Position numbers and translations under genes: made by a program. A DNA stretch of 64,000 nt, from contig JARYLI010000001.1 in NCBI GenBank assembly GCA_029907715.1, positions 62,001 to 126,000 on the forward strand. Reading direction: 5' to 3'. The notes under the pieces were generated by a model. The model saw nothing but the letters and a program-made list of their open reading frames with translations, was not told where the DNA came from and ran no database searches. This document shows, one piece after another, positions 1-9,076 of this stretch. Every line of letters begins with the position of its first letter. Position 1 is the stretch's first letter. This DNA is from Methanothrix sp. (GTDB taxonomy: Archaea; Halobacteriota; Methanosarcinia; Methanotrichales; Methanotrichaceae).

Positions 1-1214
1 ATTATATGACCCAGAATTGCATGCGGATCGATCAGCCCCATCCGGTGCCATATTATGTATATTCCGAGAAATGTTCCCAGGGTTGCGCCGAGGTTCGCAA
101 GGGCGGCCACGAGCACGACCCTGAAGAACCGGTTCTCCATCATCTCACCCATGCTCTCAGCGCTTGCCAGGCGTTTCACATCCCCCATCGTCGGCTTCCT
201 CTTCCAGGCTTCGACCATTCCGGCGAACCATCCTGCAGCGACCAGCGGATTCAGTGTGGTCATCCAGGCTATCATGAATGCAGTGAGGATCGACAACGGA
301 TGACCTCTTGCAGCCACGACGCCCAGCGCTGCAAGGCCACCGGTCACCAGGAACCATATGCCAAATGCGAGAAGCACCACGCCGCTCGAGTATCCCGCTA
401 TCAGGATGTAAACAAACGTGGCGATGATCAGGAGTGTGACGATGATGCCAAACGCCTTGCCCATGCTGAACCCCTTCTCAGGAGGCGCGTCGAAGATCCG
501 GGTGTCTGGAATTCTTGAGGGATCTGAGAGGTAGCGCATTATGCCCTCGCGATGGCCGGCGCCCACGACCGCGAGGACCCTCCCGTATCTGGACAGCTCG
601 TACAGGTTCCTGGCTATGTATGCATCCCGCTCGTCAACCAGCGCCCTGGCAGCGGATGGCGCGATCTTCCTGAACTCCGCCATGAGCTGGGATACCACAT
701 CTGAATCGGTGACGCTGTCAACATCGAGATCCTCCTTGCCGAAGCCGAGGGCTGCCACGACGAGGCTCCAGAGCATCTTCATCTTCTCCCATATGCCCAT
801 CGCCGACCAGAACCGCTGGATCGTTATGCTGATGTCCCTGTCGACAAGGGCGACCCTCGCGTTGACCTCCCTGGCAGCCTCTATGGCTGCGAGCATCTCG
901 GATCCTGGCTTCACGCCCATCTCAGAGCCTATCTGCCTCTGCAGGTATGCGAGCAGCCACTGGACCAGAACCAGATAGATCTTTCCGCCGCTCAGAAGCT
1001 CGCTTATTTTTATATCCTCATCCCTCTCCTGGCCTGTCAGGGCAAGGTAGCGCCTCTGGCACAGCTCGACAGCCACGATATCCGGCCTGGTCTGCTCTAT
1101 GGCCTCTCTCACCTCGGCGACGCTCTTCTCTGATACGTGTGCGGTGCCTATGATCACTATCTCGTTCCTTGCATCAGTTACTGATCCTTCCGTGCCTTCC
1201 GTGATATCTGCCAT
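1..1214 (-). CDS. TraB-family membrane protein (3' end beyond window)
   Basis: About 404 residues are visible, reading from ATG at 1214 to the left edge with no stop. The N-terminal half carries the TraB/PrgY pattern: an early GTAHVS motif near residue 22, then VAVELC and, near residue 195, VVGAGHREGI. The C-terminal half has several hydrophobic segments, as in archaeal members of about 400 residues, so little is probably missing. The family is named after enterococcal pheromone shutdown, and its archaeal role is unknown; a membrane-bound hydrolase-like fold is usual. The start directly abuts the stop of the M50 protease gene at 1215, so the two are probably co-transcribed and coupled. Confidence 0.85.
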   Translation of the reverse strand, partial: MADITEGTEGSVTDARNEIVIIGTAHVSEKSVAEVREAIEQTRPDIVAVELCQRRYLALTGQERDEDIKISELLSGGKIYLVLVQWLLAYLQRQIGSEMGVKPGSEMLAAIEAAREVNARVALVDRDISITIQRFWSAMGIWEKMKMLWSLVVAALGFGKEDLDVDSVTDSDVVSQLMAEFRKIAPSAARALVDERDAYIARNLYELSRYGRVLAVVGAGHREGIMRYLSDPSRIPDTRIFDAPPEKGFSMGKAFGIIVTLLIIATFVYILIAGYSSGVVLLAFGIWFLVTGGLAALGVVAARGHPLSILTAFMIAWMTTLNPLVAAGWFAGMVEAWKRKPTMGDVKRLASAESMGEMMENRFFRVVLVAALANLGATLGTFLGIYIIWHRMGLIDPHAILGHI

Positions 1215-2327
1215 TTACAGCCTCACATCCGAGCAGAGCTCGATGGCTCTGAGAAGATCCTCTCTTGATATTATACCCACCAGCCTGCCATCCTCGATGA
1301 CGGGGAGCCTTCTTATCTTCTTATCGCCCATGATCTTTATGGCCGCGGTCGCCTCATCATCCGGTCCTATGACATATATGTTTCTGGTCATGACATCTCC
1401 GACACGGGTTGTCTCGCGCAGATGCTCAGGAACACGCTGCAGATCCGTGATCGTGACTATCCCCACAATCGCATCACCCACCATCACAGGGTAGCCCCTG
1501 TGCTTCTCATAGAACATCAATCGCATCAGCTCCGCCAGGGTCATCTCAGGTGGCACAACTCTCACATCTTTTGACATTATGTGCCTCACCTTTATGCCCC
1601 GCAGGCTGTCTGCTATTGTGGTGCTCCTGTCCTCCTCAGAGGCCGCTATGTAGAGGAATATGCCTATGATGAGCGTGAGGAAGTTCAGCGTGAAAAGCCC
1701 GAGGAATATGAGAAATACTGCAAAGATCTTTCCGAGGGCGGCTGCGTTCTTTGTCGCGACCACATACGGCATCCGGGTGGAGAACCACGCCCTGAGCACC
1801 CGACCGCCGTCCATTGGAAATGCAGGGATGAGATTGAATATCATCAGAATGATATTCATTATGCCCAGTGTCCACAGCAGTACGGAGAACGGATGGCCTT
1901 CGCCAAGCATCGATTCCGACTGAGTGTAGAGCAGTATCGAGATCACGCCGAGAGCCCCGCTGACTGCTGGTCCGGCTATAGCCATCCTCAGCTCCATCGA
2001 TGGGTTTCTCGGGATCTCCTCCATCGAGGCGACGCCGCCGAAGAAGTAGAGGGTGATGCTTCGTATCTCTATTCCGTACCTTTTTGCGACGAATGAATGG
2101 CCCAGCTCGTGCAGCCCCACACAGACAAAGAGCAGCACCGCGAAGAGGAGTGAATAAGCCCATCTTATGAGCGGGGGCTCGACCGCACCAAAGCCGTACA
2201 GCTTGCCGAAAACTGTGGCGTTGACGCTTCCGAAGAGATATGCAACCCAGGGGATGATCAGAAGAAATGTCACATGAAGCCGTATCGGTATCCCCATGAC
2301 CCTGCCGAGCTGGATGGAGTTTTCCAT
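1215..2327 (-). CDS. Site-2-type (M50) membrane zinc metalloprotease with CBS pair
   Basis: This 370-residue integral membrane protease has the zinc motif HELGH at residues 73-77 and the second active-site motif NLIPAFPMDGG at 165-175, with Asp173 the third metal ligand. Hydrophobic helices surround both. From about residue 245 to the end lie two CBS domains, which in this family bind adenine nucleotides and gate activity. It should cut transmembrane substrates within the cytoplasmic membrane; the substrate is unknown. The ATG at 2327 follows a TATA-like AGATATTAAC on the minus strand. The downstream TraB-like gene begins at the next base after the stop. Confidence 0.93.
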   Translation of the reverse strand: MENSIQLGRVMGIPIRLHVTFLLIIPWVAYLFGSVNATVFGKLYGFGAVEPPLIRWAYSLLFAVLLFVCVGLHELGHSFVAKRYGIEIRSITLYFFGGVASMEEIPRNPSMELRMAIAGPAVSGALGVISILLYTQSESMLGEGHPFSVLLWTLGIMNIILMIFNLIPAFPMDGGRVLRAWFSTRMPYVVATKNAAALGKIFAVFLIFLGLFTLNFLTLIIGIFLYIAASEEDRSTTIADSLRGIKVRHIMSKDVRVVPPEMTLAELMRLMFYEKHRGYPVMVGDAIVGIVTITDLQRVPEHLRETTRVGDVMTRNIYVIGPDDEATAAIKIMGDKKIRRLPVIEDGRLVGIISREDLLRAIELCSDVRL

Positions 2328-2473
2328 GGTACAAGGTTATCGACTGAAGTTAATATCTTTTGGCTCCAGCCGGATCATGTCTGAAGCGGGCCTCGCCGGC
2401 AGATGGTGGTCAGCGATGCGAGTCCGGATCTGAGACCTGCTTCTGATTGCACAGCACGTCTTGTGGAGGAATG

Positions 2474-2483
2474 CTTATATAAG
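2474..2483 (+). promoter_or_regulatory. TATA box upstream of metzincin gene
   Basis: The A/T run CTTATATAAG fits an archaeal TATA box. It lies about 107 nt before the ATG at 2590, so the transcript would carry a leader of roughly 80 nt, unlike the near-leaderless genes elsewhere in this window. Confidence 0.55.
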
Positions 2484-2589
2484 ATCAGTAATTGAAATAC
2501 GTAACAGTGTTATGAGACACTGAAGTTTGGGTCAGAGATCCAGATGTTTTCCTCTGCCGGGTGACTGATGGGCAGGGGGTGGTGATATC

Positions 2590-4017
2590 ATGATCATGAA
2601 CAAAAGTGGGGTGGGGGTGTGCCTTCTTCTCGCTGCACTGCTGCCCATGGCACATGCGATCTCGGTGAGCTATGGCTCAAGCGGCTACAGCGGCTCGGTA
2701 TCCATCTCGGAGGCATACCAGCTTGATGATTCTGCGGCCCTGGCTGAGTCGACTGCCCTCAGTTCCGGCGCCGTATCGCAGTCGACCAGCATCTCAGGCA
2801 CTGGATTGAATCTCGTCTCGAAGAGTGTTTCAGGCGGCACGTACGGCATCGAGGCTGCAGCACAGTCTTACGGCTCTCTCGACATGTCTGCAGCTCTGAG
2901 CGCATCCGGCACCTCAGGGGGCATGAGCCAGAGCGTCTCTGGTGCCGGGAACATCGCTGCCGTATCTGAGGGCACCAGTGGCAGTGACGCTGTCTGCAAT
3001 ATCGCCCAGGTGGAGAACGGCCTCATCTCAACCACACAGTCGATCTCATCCGGCGGTTCGGTTTCGGGCTCCCAGAGCACGTCCCTCGATGGGGAGATCG
3101 GGGTGGTCGGATCGATATCAACCTCGGGCGATGGCGGGATGGTGGTGACTGGAGACATCATTGGAGAAGGAAGGATGGATGCGGATCTCCGGGCATCAGA
3201 CGCATCTGTCGCAGGGCAGGTATCTGTCGATGGGACCACCTGGATGAGCTCGCAGGACATGAGCATCGTCGGGAGCAACGACTTCGGCATCGCTGTTGAG
3301 GGGCTCAGGGTCGCAGGCGATGGTGTGGGAACGTTCAGCGTGAACGCGGCACATGTGAGCGGAGACGCGGCCAAAAAGAGGAATGTGAAGACGAATGCGA
3401 TGACGTACTACCAGAACAGCCCGCTCTCGTACACGACCACAGGATGGCGGTGGAACAGGGCGAACCCGCTCGTTCTCTACCTGAGGGCAGATAAAAACCT
3501 CGCATCTGAAGGCCTGTACTCAAACTTGGTGGGAACTGCGATCACCAGCGCTGCGAACACCTGGGATGATGTTACCTCAAGAGATCTGTTCTACGACGGC
3601 GGAGTCATCATCGATTCCAGGAAGAATGCTGACAACCCCTACGATGGATACAGCGTGCACGCCTGGAAGTACCTATCGCTCGCGCCATCGGCTCTTGCAT
3701 ACTCCAGAACAAGATACGGATACCCGAAGGTGAACGGATATTACACTGTCTTCGAATCCGATGTGAGCTACAACACGAGGTACAGCTGGACGACTGACCT
3801 TCCCACGGCCTTGAGTAACAACGGTCGCATCTTCGATGTCCAGACGGTCGCTCTCCACGAGCTCGGCCACACGCTCGGTCTGGGAGACCTGTACACGCTG
3901 CCAAGCACGGATCCGAGGAGAGGAGACTACTCACAGATAATGAACAGCTACAACGACCCGCAGAGGACGCTTGGCAACGGGGATATAGCAGGCATAAAGA
4001 AGCTTTACGGCAACTGA
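2590..4017 (+). CDS. Secreted metzincin-like zinc metalloprotease with Ser/Gly-rich pro-region
   Basis: The 475-residue protein opens with a signal peptide (hydrophobic LLLAALLPMAHA, about residues 12-24). Residues 25-260 are a low-complexity Ser/Gly/Ala-rich region with recurrent S-x-S alternations typical of beta-rich surface proteins. The catalytic domain is C-terminal: HELGHTLGLGD has His423, His427 and Asp433 in the metzincin HExxHxxGxxD arrangement, and Met451 in SQIMNSY is a good Met-turn. It probably acts outside the cell on surface or environmental protein. A second in-frame ATG lies at 2596. The gene stands alone between the divergent M50 gene and an E1 element array. No close named family is recognised for the N-terminal half. 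Confidence 0.8.
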   Translation: MIMNKSGVGVCLLLAALLPMAHAISVSYGSSGYSGSVSISEAYQLDDSAALAESTALSSGAVSQSTSISGTGLNLVSKSVSGGTYGIEAAAQSYGSLDMSAALSASGTSGGMSQSVSGAGNIAAVSEGTSGSDAVCNIAQVENGLISTTQSISSGGSVSGSQSTSLDGEIGVVGSISTSGDGGMVVTGDIIGEGRMDADLRASDASVAGQVSVDGTTWMSSQDMSIVGSNDFGIAVEGLRVAGDGVGTFSVNAAHVSGDAAKKRNVKTNAMTYYQNSPLSYTTTGWRWNRANPLVLYLRADKNLASEGLYSNLVGTAITSAANTWDDVTSRDLFYDGGVIIDSRKNADNPYDGYSVHAWKYLSLAPSALAYSRTRYGYPKVNGYYTVFESDVSYNTRYSWTTDLPTALSNNGRIFDVQTVALHELGHTLGLGDLYTLPSTDPRRGDYSQIMNSYNDPQRTLGNGDIAGIKKLYGN

Positions 4018-4102
4018 ATGGATCTGGCCACACCAGTGGGCCGATCCCCAATTTTTGCATGCAGGCCTGAGGTCGTCTCAGAGCGGTCCGAATTTTGGGT
4101 AA

Positions 4103-4225
4103 CGCTCTTCTCCATCTGATAACTTGCCTAAAGAGACACCGCTCCTGCTCTGCGCTCCTTCCGGGGAATGATTGCGTTCAGCAACCTCCAGGCATGACCC
4201 ACAAGTTGTTGATTGCATAAGAGCG
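4103..4225 (-). mobile_element. E1 element copy a (MITE-like, 123 bp)
   Basis: A short inverted-repeat element bounded by CGCTCTTCT and CATAAGAGCG. It is flanked by perfect 8-bp direct repeats TTGGGTAA at 4095-4102 and 4226-4233, the footprint of transposition. No coding capacity. Same family as eight other copies in the window. Confidence 0.85.
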
Positions 4226-4385
4226 TTGGGTAAAACTGGTTGAATGACGACAGGAATGCAACCGTCCGTATTCCACAAATGCATGAGCACAGTGCAGATC
4301 TCGGTGATCCAGGTGCACATCCCAACCTGGCAGACCAGGAAGTCGTATCGAAACTGACATGCAAGTCGATTCATGTGGTATGCAT

Positions 4386-4509
4386 CGCTCTTATCCATCT
4401 GATAACTTGCCCGAAGAGGTACCAGTCACGCTACGCGCTCGTGTCAAGCGAATGAGTGCATTCAGCAACCGGCCTGCATATCCTTCAAGTTGCTGAATAC
4501 ATAAGAGCA
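4386..4509 (-). mobile_element. E1 element copy b (124 bp)
   Basis: Termini CGCTCTTAT and ATAAGAGCA, with 8-bp target duplications GTATGCAT at 4378-4385 and 4510-4517. Same orientation as copy a, only 160 bp away, but with a different target duplication, so it is an independent insertion and not a tandem duplication. Confidence 0.87.
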
Positions 4510-4572
4510 GTATGCATTTCACCAAGAAGCTCCGCGTCTCCTCATCTGTCGCAAATGATTTTGAGACGAGTT

Positions 4573-5220
4573 CTACTTGAAAACCTCCCCGGCTCCCATG
4601 TACCACAGGACCATATCGAGGTGCGACATCGGTATATTGATGTGGCGCGCGAAATCCAACATCGCAGCCTCTATCTTGAGATACATGCTTCTGCCCAGCG
4701 TTTTCGGGATGTACGGTATAACTCCAAACCGAACCAGGCTCTTCAGGATGTGCCTGTCGAGTATAGCCAGATCCCTGCCCAGGCCGATGTTCCTCAGGAA
4801 ATGGCTCGCCTCCTTGTATCCCATGCCCTTCACGTTTCCGACGAGCCATTCGCGCGTCTGAAATGGATTCTGTGGATCGATGTGAGCCCTCACCGAGAGC
4901 CTACCATCCACTGTAAACAGCTCCCTCGCCATGCATATGTACTCAGCCTTCCTGCGGCTGAACCGCACGCCCCTGAGCTCCATATGTACCCTCTCCCGGG
5001 CTGGACAGCGGAGCTCCCCTCTTGATGACAGTTTCTCCACAGCCGCCCAGCATGCTCTTGCTCTCGACTGTGGTGTCAGGAGACAGAAGACAAGCTCCTC
5101 GAAGAGCCGCTCCTCATCAGCATTAAGCCAGATCTGATCGAATTCTCTCAGCCTGGCCTCTATGATATCCTCCAGCTCCCCGTGCAGCTCCCTCAGCTGC
5201 TCGATCTCATGTGTTGCCAT
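4573..5220 (-). CDS. ogg: 8-oxoguanine DNA glycosylase/AP lyase, Ogg2 type
   Basis: This 215-residue HhH-GPD enzyme would excise 8-oxoguanine and nick the abasic site during base-excision repair. Full-length match to the archaeal Ogg2 family (about 200-215 residues). The helix-hairpin-helix segment GNVKGMGYKEASHFLRN (128-144) carries the likely Schiff-base Lys136, and Asp155 in AILDRHI is the expected catalytic aspartate. LLTPQSRA near residue 48 is also typical. It is the first gene after the two E1 insertions; copy b ends 63 bp beyond its stop codon. Upstream at 5269 the flavoprotein gene reads the same way, 48 bp away. Confidence 0.9.
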   Translation of the reverse strand: MATHEIEQLRELHGELEDIIEARLREFDQIWLNADEERLFEELVFCLLTPQSRARACWAAVEKLSSRGELRCPARERVHMELRGVRFSRRKAEYICMARELFTVDGRLSVRAHIDPQNPFQTREWLVGNVKGMGYKEASHFLRNIGLGRDLAILDRHILKSLVRFGVIPYIPKTLGRSMYLKIEAAMLDFARHINIPMSHLDMVLWYMGAGEVFK

Positions 5221-5268
5221 GATTCATCTCATCGTGATGGTTATACCAGATCATATGGAGCAGCGAGC

Positions 5269-6441
5269 TCAAAGCAGCCCGAGCTCCCTGTGTCTCCTGA
5301 GGATCTCATCTGCAAGCCTCTCGATCGCCCTGAGGTCATCTTCCTTTGGGTAGCCCTTCACGATGACAGGCTCTATGATCTCCATCTTCAGGTTCGGCAT
5401 GAGAGCCTTCACCTCCTCGACGATCCTGGCGCCCCAGCCGTACGAGCCGATGACAGATGCGAACCTGGCCTTTGGGCGCAGCGCATTCGCGAGGATGGCT
5501 GCATATGCGATCAGTGGATGCGGCCTTGTTATGAACGCCGGGGTCCCGAAGACCATGGTGGCGGCGTCCACAAGCGATGCTGCAAGCGCTCCGATATCGG
5601 TCTTGGTGAGATCGAACCTCTTCACTGATACTCCTCGATCGATCAGCGCATCGACCAGATGGCTCACAATCTTCTCGGTGGAGCCGTGCATCGATACAAA
5701 TGGCACCACCACCTCGTTTTTTACATCATCTGATGTCCAGTCCGCATAGGCGCTCAGCACCGCCTCAGGCGTGTTATGCAACGGTCCGTGGCTCGGCGCG
5801 ATGATCTCTGGACCGAGGGCCCTCACACGCTCGAGGTGCCTCCTCGCGTTCGACCTGAACGGCATCATGATCTCAGCGTAATACCTCTTTGCGCTGTCGG
5901 GGTTCCACCCGAAGAGATCGCTGGTCGCAAGATGGGATCCGAGAAAATCGCATGTGAAAAGCACTCTTTTCTCCAGGAGATACGTGAATATGGTGTCTGG
6001 CCAGTGGACCCATGGTGCGCTTATGAACTCAAGTGTCATATCTCCCAGAGAGAGCATCTCACCACCGCTCACTGCGCGGACTTTATCCTTTGAGACGATG
6101 CCGAAATCAACGAGAAGCTCCACGCACTTCTGGGATCCGAGAACTGTGGAACCGTACCGATCGATCAGGAACTTTATCGCACCGGAGTGGTCCTGCTCAG
6201 CGTGCTGTGACACCACATAATCGATACTATCAACGCGGAGCTCGTCGAGGTTCCTGAGCAGCACATCCTTCTTGCTCGGATCAACCGCATCTATCAGCAC
6301 GGTCTTCTCGCTGCCCTTTATGAGATACGAGTTGTAGCTGGTGCCCTCCGGCAGGGGTATGAGCGCATCGAAGAGCCGTCTGTCCCAGTCCACTGCGCCC
6401 ACGTAGAAGACGTTTTTGCATATCTCCCGGATCATGTTCAT
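5269..6441 (-). CDS. fprA: FprA-type diiron flavoprotein (F420H2 oxidase-like)
   Basis: The 390-residue protein has an N-terminal metallo-beta-lactamase domain and a C-terminal flavodoxin domain (from about residue 250; phosphate loop VSMHGSTEKIV). Diiron ligands are visible in HAEQDHSG: His80, Glu82, Asp84 and His85. In methanogens this family reduces O2 to water with F420H2 and protects the oxygen-sensitive enzymes of methanogenesis; some relatives reduce NO. The cytoplasmic location follows from the lack of any signal. The DNA glycosylase gene lies 48 bp downstream, so both could be oxidative-stress genes of one transcript, which is inference. Confidence 0.92.
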   Translation of the reverse strand: MNMIREICKNVFYVGAVDWDRRLFDALIPLPEGTSYNSYLIKGSEKTVLIDAVDPSKKDVLLRNLDELRVDSIDYVVSQHAEQDHSGAIKFLIDRYGSTVLGSQKCVELLVDFGIVSKDKVRAVSGGEMLSLGDMTLEFISAPWVHWPDTIFTYLLEKRVLFTCDFLGSHLATSDLFGWNPDSAKRYYAEIMMPFRSNARRHLERVRALGPEIIAPSHGPLHNTPEAVLSAYADWTSDDVKNEVVVPFVSMHGSTEKIVSHLVDALIDRGVSVKRFDLTKTDIGALAASLVDAATMVFGTPAFITRPHPLIAYAAILANALRPKARFASVIGSYGWGARIVEEVKALMPNLKMEIIEPVIVKGYPKEDDLRAIERLADEILRRHRELGLL

Positions 6442-6839
6442 CCCGACCTTTTACTGCGGTGTGCTTGCATCTGACTTAACTTTAGTGCTGGAAGTGGGCG
6501 CCTGGAGATGGGGAACAGGTGTGATTCGGTCCTGGGCTCGAGATCGATCGCATGTGGCATTCCGCAGAAGTTGTGTGCTGCATCATTGAATCCAGAAGCA
6601 TGCGACATTATGAGATTCATGTGGCGTTATACCAGTACAGAATCCTGGCCAGTTCAGCTATGCCAGTTCAGCTATTCGAGTACACGACCTCCGCATAGAC
6701 ATTGGGTTTTTACGCTGTGAACATGTATTCCAGGATCTCCGCCGATCAGAGGGCTGAGTTTTGCGGGTGACGCTTGCTCTATCGAAACTCTCGCAGATGC
6801 ACCGATACTCTTTATACCCGGAAGTCCTCCCGGTAACCT
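6442..6839. other. Intergenic region, no gene seen
   Basis: Divergent spacer between the flavoprotein and the beta-helix gene. It holds the TATA box at 6810-6817 and a short direct repeat (CAGTTCAGCTATGCCAGTTCAGCTATTCG) near 6650-6678. No convincing coding frame or RNA gene. Confidence 0.5.
6810..6817 (+). promoter_or_regulatory. TATA box for beta-helix protein gene
   Basis: CTTTATAC lies 23-30 nt before the ATG at 6840 with no clear Shine-Dalgarno sequence between them. This spacing predicts an essentially leaderless mRNA. Confidence 0.6.
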
Positions 6840-8786
6840 ATGCACATGCGATATGCACTCTGTCTTCTGATGCTCCTCCTAAATGCATCGGCACACGCAG
6901 AAACCATTGTGGTGACGCCCGGGAGCAGCATCCAGGCGGCGGTAGACTCGGCATCATCCGGTGATACGATAGAGATTCAGGGTGGCATCTACTCGGAGAG
7001 AATCGTGGTGGATAAGAGCCTGATCATCAGGGGAAACACCACATCCGGATATCCTGAGGTGAATGCAGGCGGATCCGGAACGGCTGTTACGATCTCTGGA
7101 AGTGACGTGGTGATCGAGGGGATCAGGGCGACCGGCTCGGGGATGGCCTCAATGGATGCAGGGATACTCGTCACTGGAGATAACAACCGCGTTATCGACT
7201 GCCAGGTCTCCGGCAACAGATATGGGGTCGCGCTGCTCTTCGCGGAGGGCTGCACGCTTGAGAACATACTGGTTGAGGCTAGCAGCGAGGCAGGCATCCT
7301 CCTCGACAACTCCACAAACAGCATAATCAGTGGATGCAGGCTGGAGAACAACATCCGCGGCATAAGACTGATATCATCCGAGTCAAACACGGTGAGAGGA
7401 AACAGCATATCCAACACCACCTTCGAGGCCCTCTCTGTGGAGAGATCCAGCAACAGGAATCTCATCGAGGATAACGTCATCAGATTCAGCCAGATAGGCA
7501 TCTCCCTGGAGACCTCCAGGGGCAACAACATAACCAGGAACCTCGCCAGCAACAACAGCATCGGGATAAAAATAGCAAATCGCAATGACACGGAATCCAT
7601 CCGTCCAATTGAGAATCCGGGCAAGTACGGCGGAGTCTCAATAAAGTACAAGCCGAACAGCGATATCGAGAACTACGACGTCCGGGACAAAGATCTGAGC
7701 TTATACACGACCAACACGATCTACAACAACACGCTCATCGACAACGAGGAGAACGCCATCGATGACGGGAACAACCAGTGGGACAACGGCGCTATCGGGA
7801 ACCACTACAGTGATTTCGATGAGCCTGAGGAGGGGTGCAGGGACAGAAATCGCGATGGCATATGCGACTCGGCCCGTGAGATCGAGGGCGGAATGTCAAC
7901 AGACAGGCATCCGCTCTCGCCGAAGGATCCGATGAAGGCCAGATTCATGTCCAGGAAGAATGGCGCGTACCTCGGCCTGGACAGGATGGTGTTCATGCCC
8001 GGTGAGAGGATCGATCTGAGGCTGTCGGTTCCTGAGAATCTCACCGCCTGGATAGGAATACTGCCCGCAGGCGAGCCCCATGGTGCTCCCGACAGGACAA
8101 AGGCGGTATCGTACAGCACCGCGAACAGCAGTGTGAGGGAGATGGCTCTCGAGGCTCCGAGGATGGTGGGGTTCTACGAGATACGGATGTACTCCACGGA
8201 GGAGCTGGTGAGTCTCCCCATAAGCGTTGAGGTGCCTGAGGTCCACATCACACCTGCAGAGGTCAAGGCATGCGAGCCGATCAATGTCACATACTCAGGA
8301 GCTCCGGGATACGAGGGCGACTGGATAGGAATGTTCTCCACAGGGGCAGGGGATCGCTCGCCGTTATCCAGAAAATACCTCGACGGGAGCACGAACGGCT
8401 CGTTTGTGCTGTACACACCAAGCACCCCGGGGACTTACAACGTGCGGATGTTCGCGGACGACGGCTACAGACTCCTTGCGGTCAGCGAATCGGTGACAGT
8501 TAAGCCGAATGCAGGGGTGAGGATAGTCGCGGAGCCCGAGACCGTCTCGCCAGGCCAGGCGATATACGTGCACTTCTGGGGTGCGATGCCTGATAGCGTA
8601 ATAGGGATGTATGGTGTGACAAGGCCGGACAAATTCTGGATAAATATGCAGCCGACAGGCGGGCCGTCATGCGGCACCCTGACATTCAGGGCTCCATACG
8701 GCGGGGGCAACTATGACTTCAGGCTGTTTGAGAACAACGTCTACAGGAAGCACATGGGTGCCAGCAACGTCGTGCGTGTCGTGTAG
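6840..8786 (+). CDS. Secreted NosD/PbH1 parallel beta-helix protein
   Basis: The 648-residue exported protein has a signal peptide (about 1-20), then a right-handed beta-helix with repeated rungs such as NTVRGNSISN and NLIEDNVIRF (about 25-310), as in NosD/PbH1 carbohydrate-binding proteins. At about 330-345 a DRNRDGICD loop resembles a calcium-binding dockerin-type loop. The C-terminal part (about 370-648) contains three diverged repeats of some 85-90 residues, each with a W/V-IG-I/M core (AWIGILP, DWIGMFS, SVIGMYG) and ending in a yDfRlF-like strand, probably Ig-like modules. Likely cell-surface or sheath-associated. The ligand is unknown. Confidence 0.85.
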   Translation: MHMRYALCLLMLLLNASAHAETIVVTPGSSIQAAVDSASSGDTIEIQGGIYSERIVVDKSLIIRGNTTSGYPEVNAGGSGTAVTISGSDVVIEGIRATGSGMASMDAGILVTGDNNRVIDCQVSGNRYGVALLFAEGCTLENILVEASSEAGILLDNSTNSIISGCRLENNIRGIRLISSESNTVRGNSISNTTFEALSVERSSNRNLIEDNVIRFSQIGISLETSRGNNITRNLASNNSIGIKIANRNDTESIRPIENPGKYGGVSIKYKPNSDIENYDVRDKDLSLYTTNTIYNNTLIDNEENAIDDGNNQWDNGAIGNHYSDFDEPEEGCRDRNRDGICDSAREIEGGMSTDRHPLSPKDPMKARFMSRKNGAYLGLDRMVFMPGERIDLRLSVPENLTAWIGILPAGEPHGAPDRTKAVSYSTANSSVREMALEAPRMVGFYEIRMYSTEELVSLPISVEVPEVHITPAEVKACEPINVTYSGAPGYEGDWIGMFSTGAGDRSPLSRKYLDGSTNGSFVLYTPSTPGTYNVRMFADDGYRLLAVSESVTVKPNAGVRIVAEPETVSPGQAIYVHFWGAMPDSVIGMYGVTRPDKFWINMQPTGGPSCGTLTFRAPYGGGNYDFRLFENNVYRKHMGASNVVRVV

Positions 8787-8787
8787 A

Positions 8788-8804
8788 GGGCGGTACTCCC
8801 GCCC
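8788..8804 (+). terminator. GC hairpin after beta-helix gene
   Basis: GGGCGG (8788-8793) pairs with CCGCCC (8799-8804) around a 5-nt loop immediately after the stop codon. There is no strong T-run, so termination is likely but not certain. Confidence 0.5.
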
Positions 8805-8825
8805 CCACATCTGCTTTGTAAGCCT

Positions 8826-8869
8826 AATTGCGTCAAAACATCCTTGTGTGAGTGAAGCTCACCGCAATT
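8826..8869. repeat. Nested inverted repeat (cruciform-like)
   Basis: AATTGCG (8826-8832) pairs with CGCAATT (8863-8869), enclosing GTGAG (8848-8852) that pairs with CTCAC (8858-8862). It is directly before the E2 copy at 8883. It may be an RNA hairpin or a remnant of another element. Confidence 0.45.
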
Positions 8870-8882
8870 GGTGTGTGTCTGG

Positions 8883-9002
8883 GAACATGCTCAATACGTT
8901 GAGGTAAATTGCCCTCTTGGCAGATTTCTGGACGAACGCCTATTGCCATAGCGGCTTCACTCGATCAGCAACTCAAGCAAGCTTACGATATTGAGCAAAT
9001 GC
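8883..9002 (+). mobile_element. E2 element copy a (120 bp)
   Basis: Imperfect terminal inverted repeats GAACATGCTCAATA and TATTGAGCAAATGC, flanked by perfect 8-bp duplications GTGTCTGG at 8875-8882 and 9003-9010. Non-coding. It shares its interior (GAGGTAAATTGCCCTCTTGG) with the copies near 22.0 and 52.6 kb. Confidence 0.82.
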
Positions 9003-9076
9003 GTGTCTGGCCTTGGATGGCAGCTCATCAGAATGCTCATCAGAATGTGGCTGGTGCTGCAGCGTGTGAACCGGGA

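Noticed and set aside
6-1494. Plus-strand reading frames across the first 1.5 kb
   Set aside because: They are antisense to the TraB-like and M50 genes, which have clear family motifs on the minus strand.
4095-4517. CRISPR array suspected from closely spaced repeats
   Set aside because: The repeats are about 123 bp, have inverted ends and different 8-bp target duplications, with no regular spacers.
4078-4849. Several 60-150 codon frames in both strands near 4.1-4.8 kb
   Set aside because: They consist of E1 element sequence or the antisense of the DNA glycosylase gene; the same peptides recur wherever E1 occurs.
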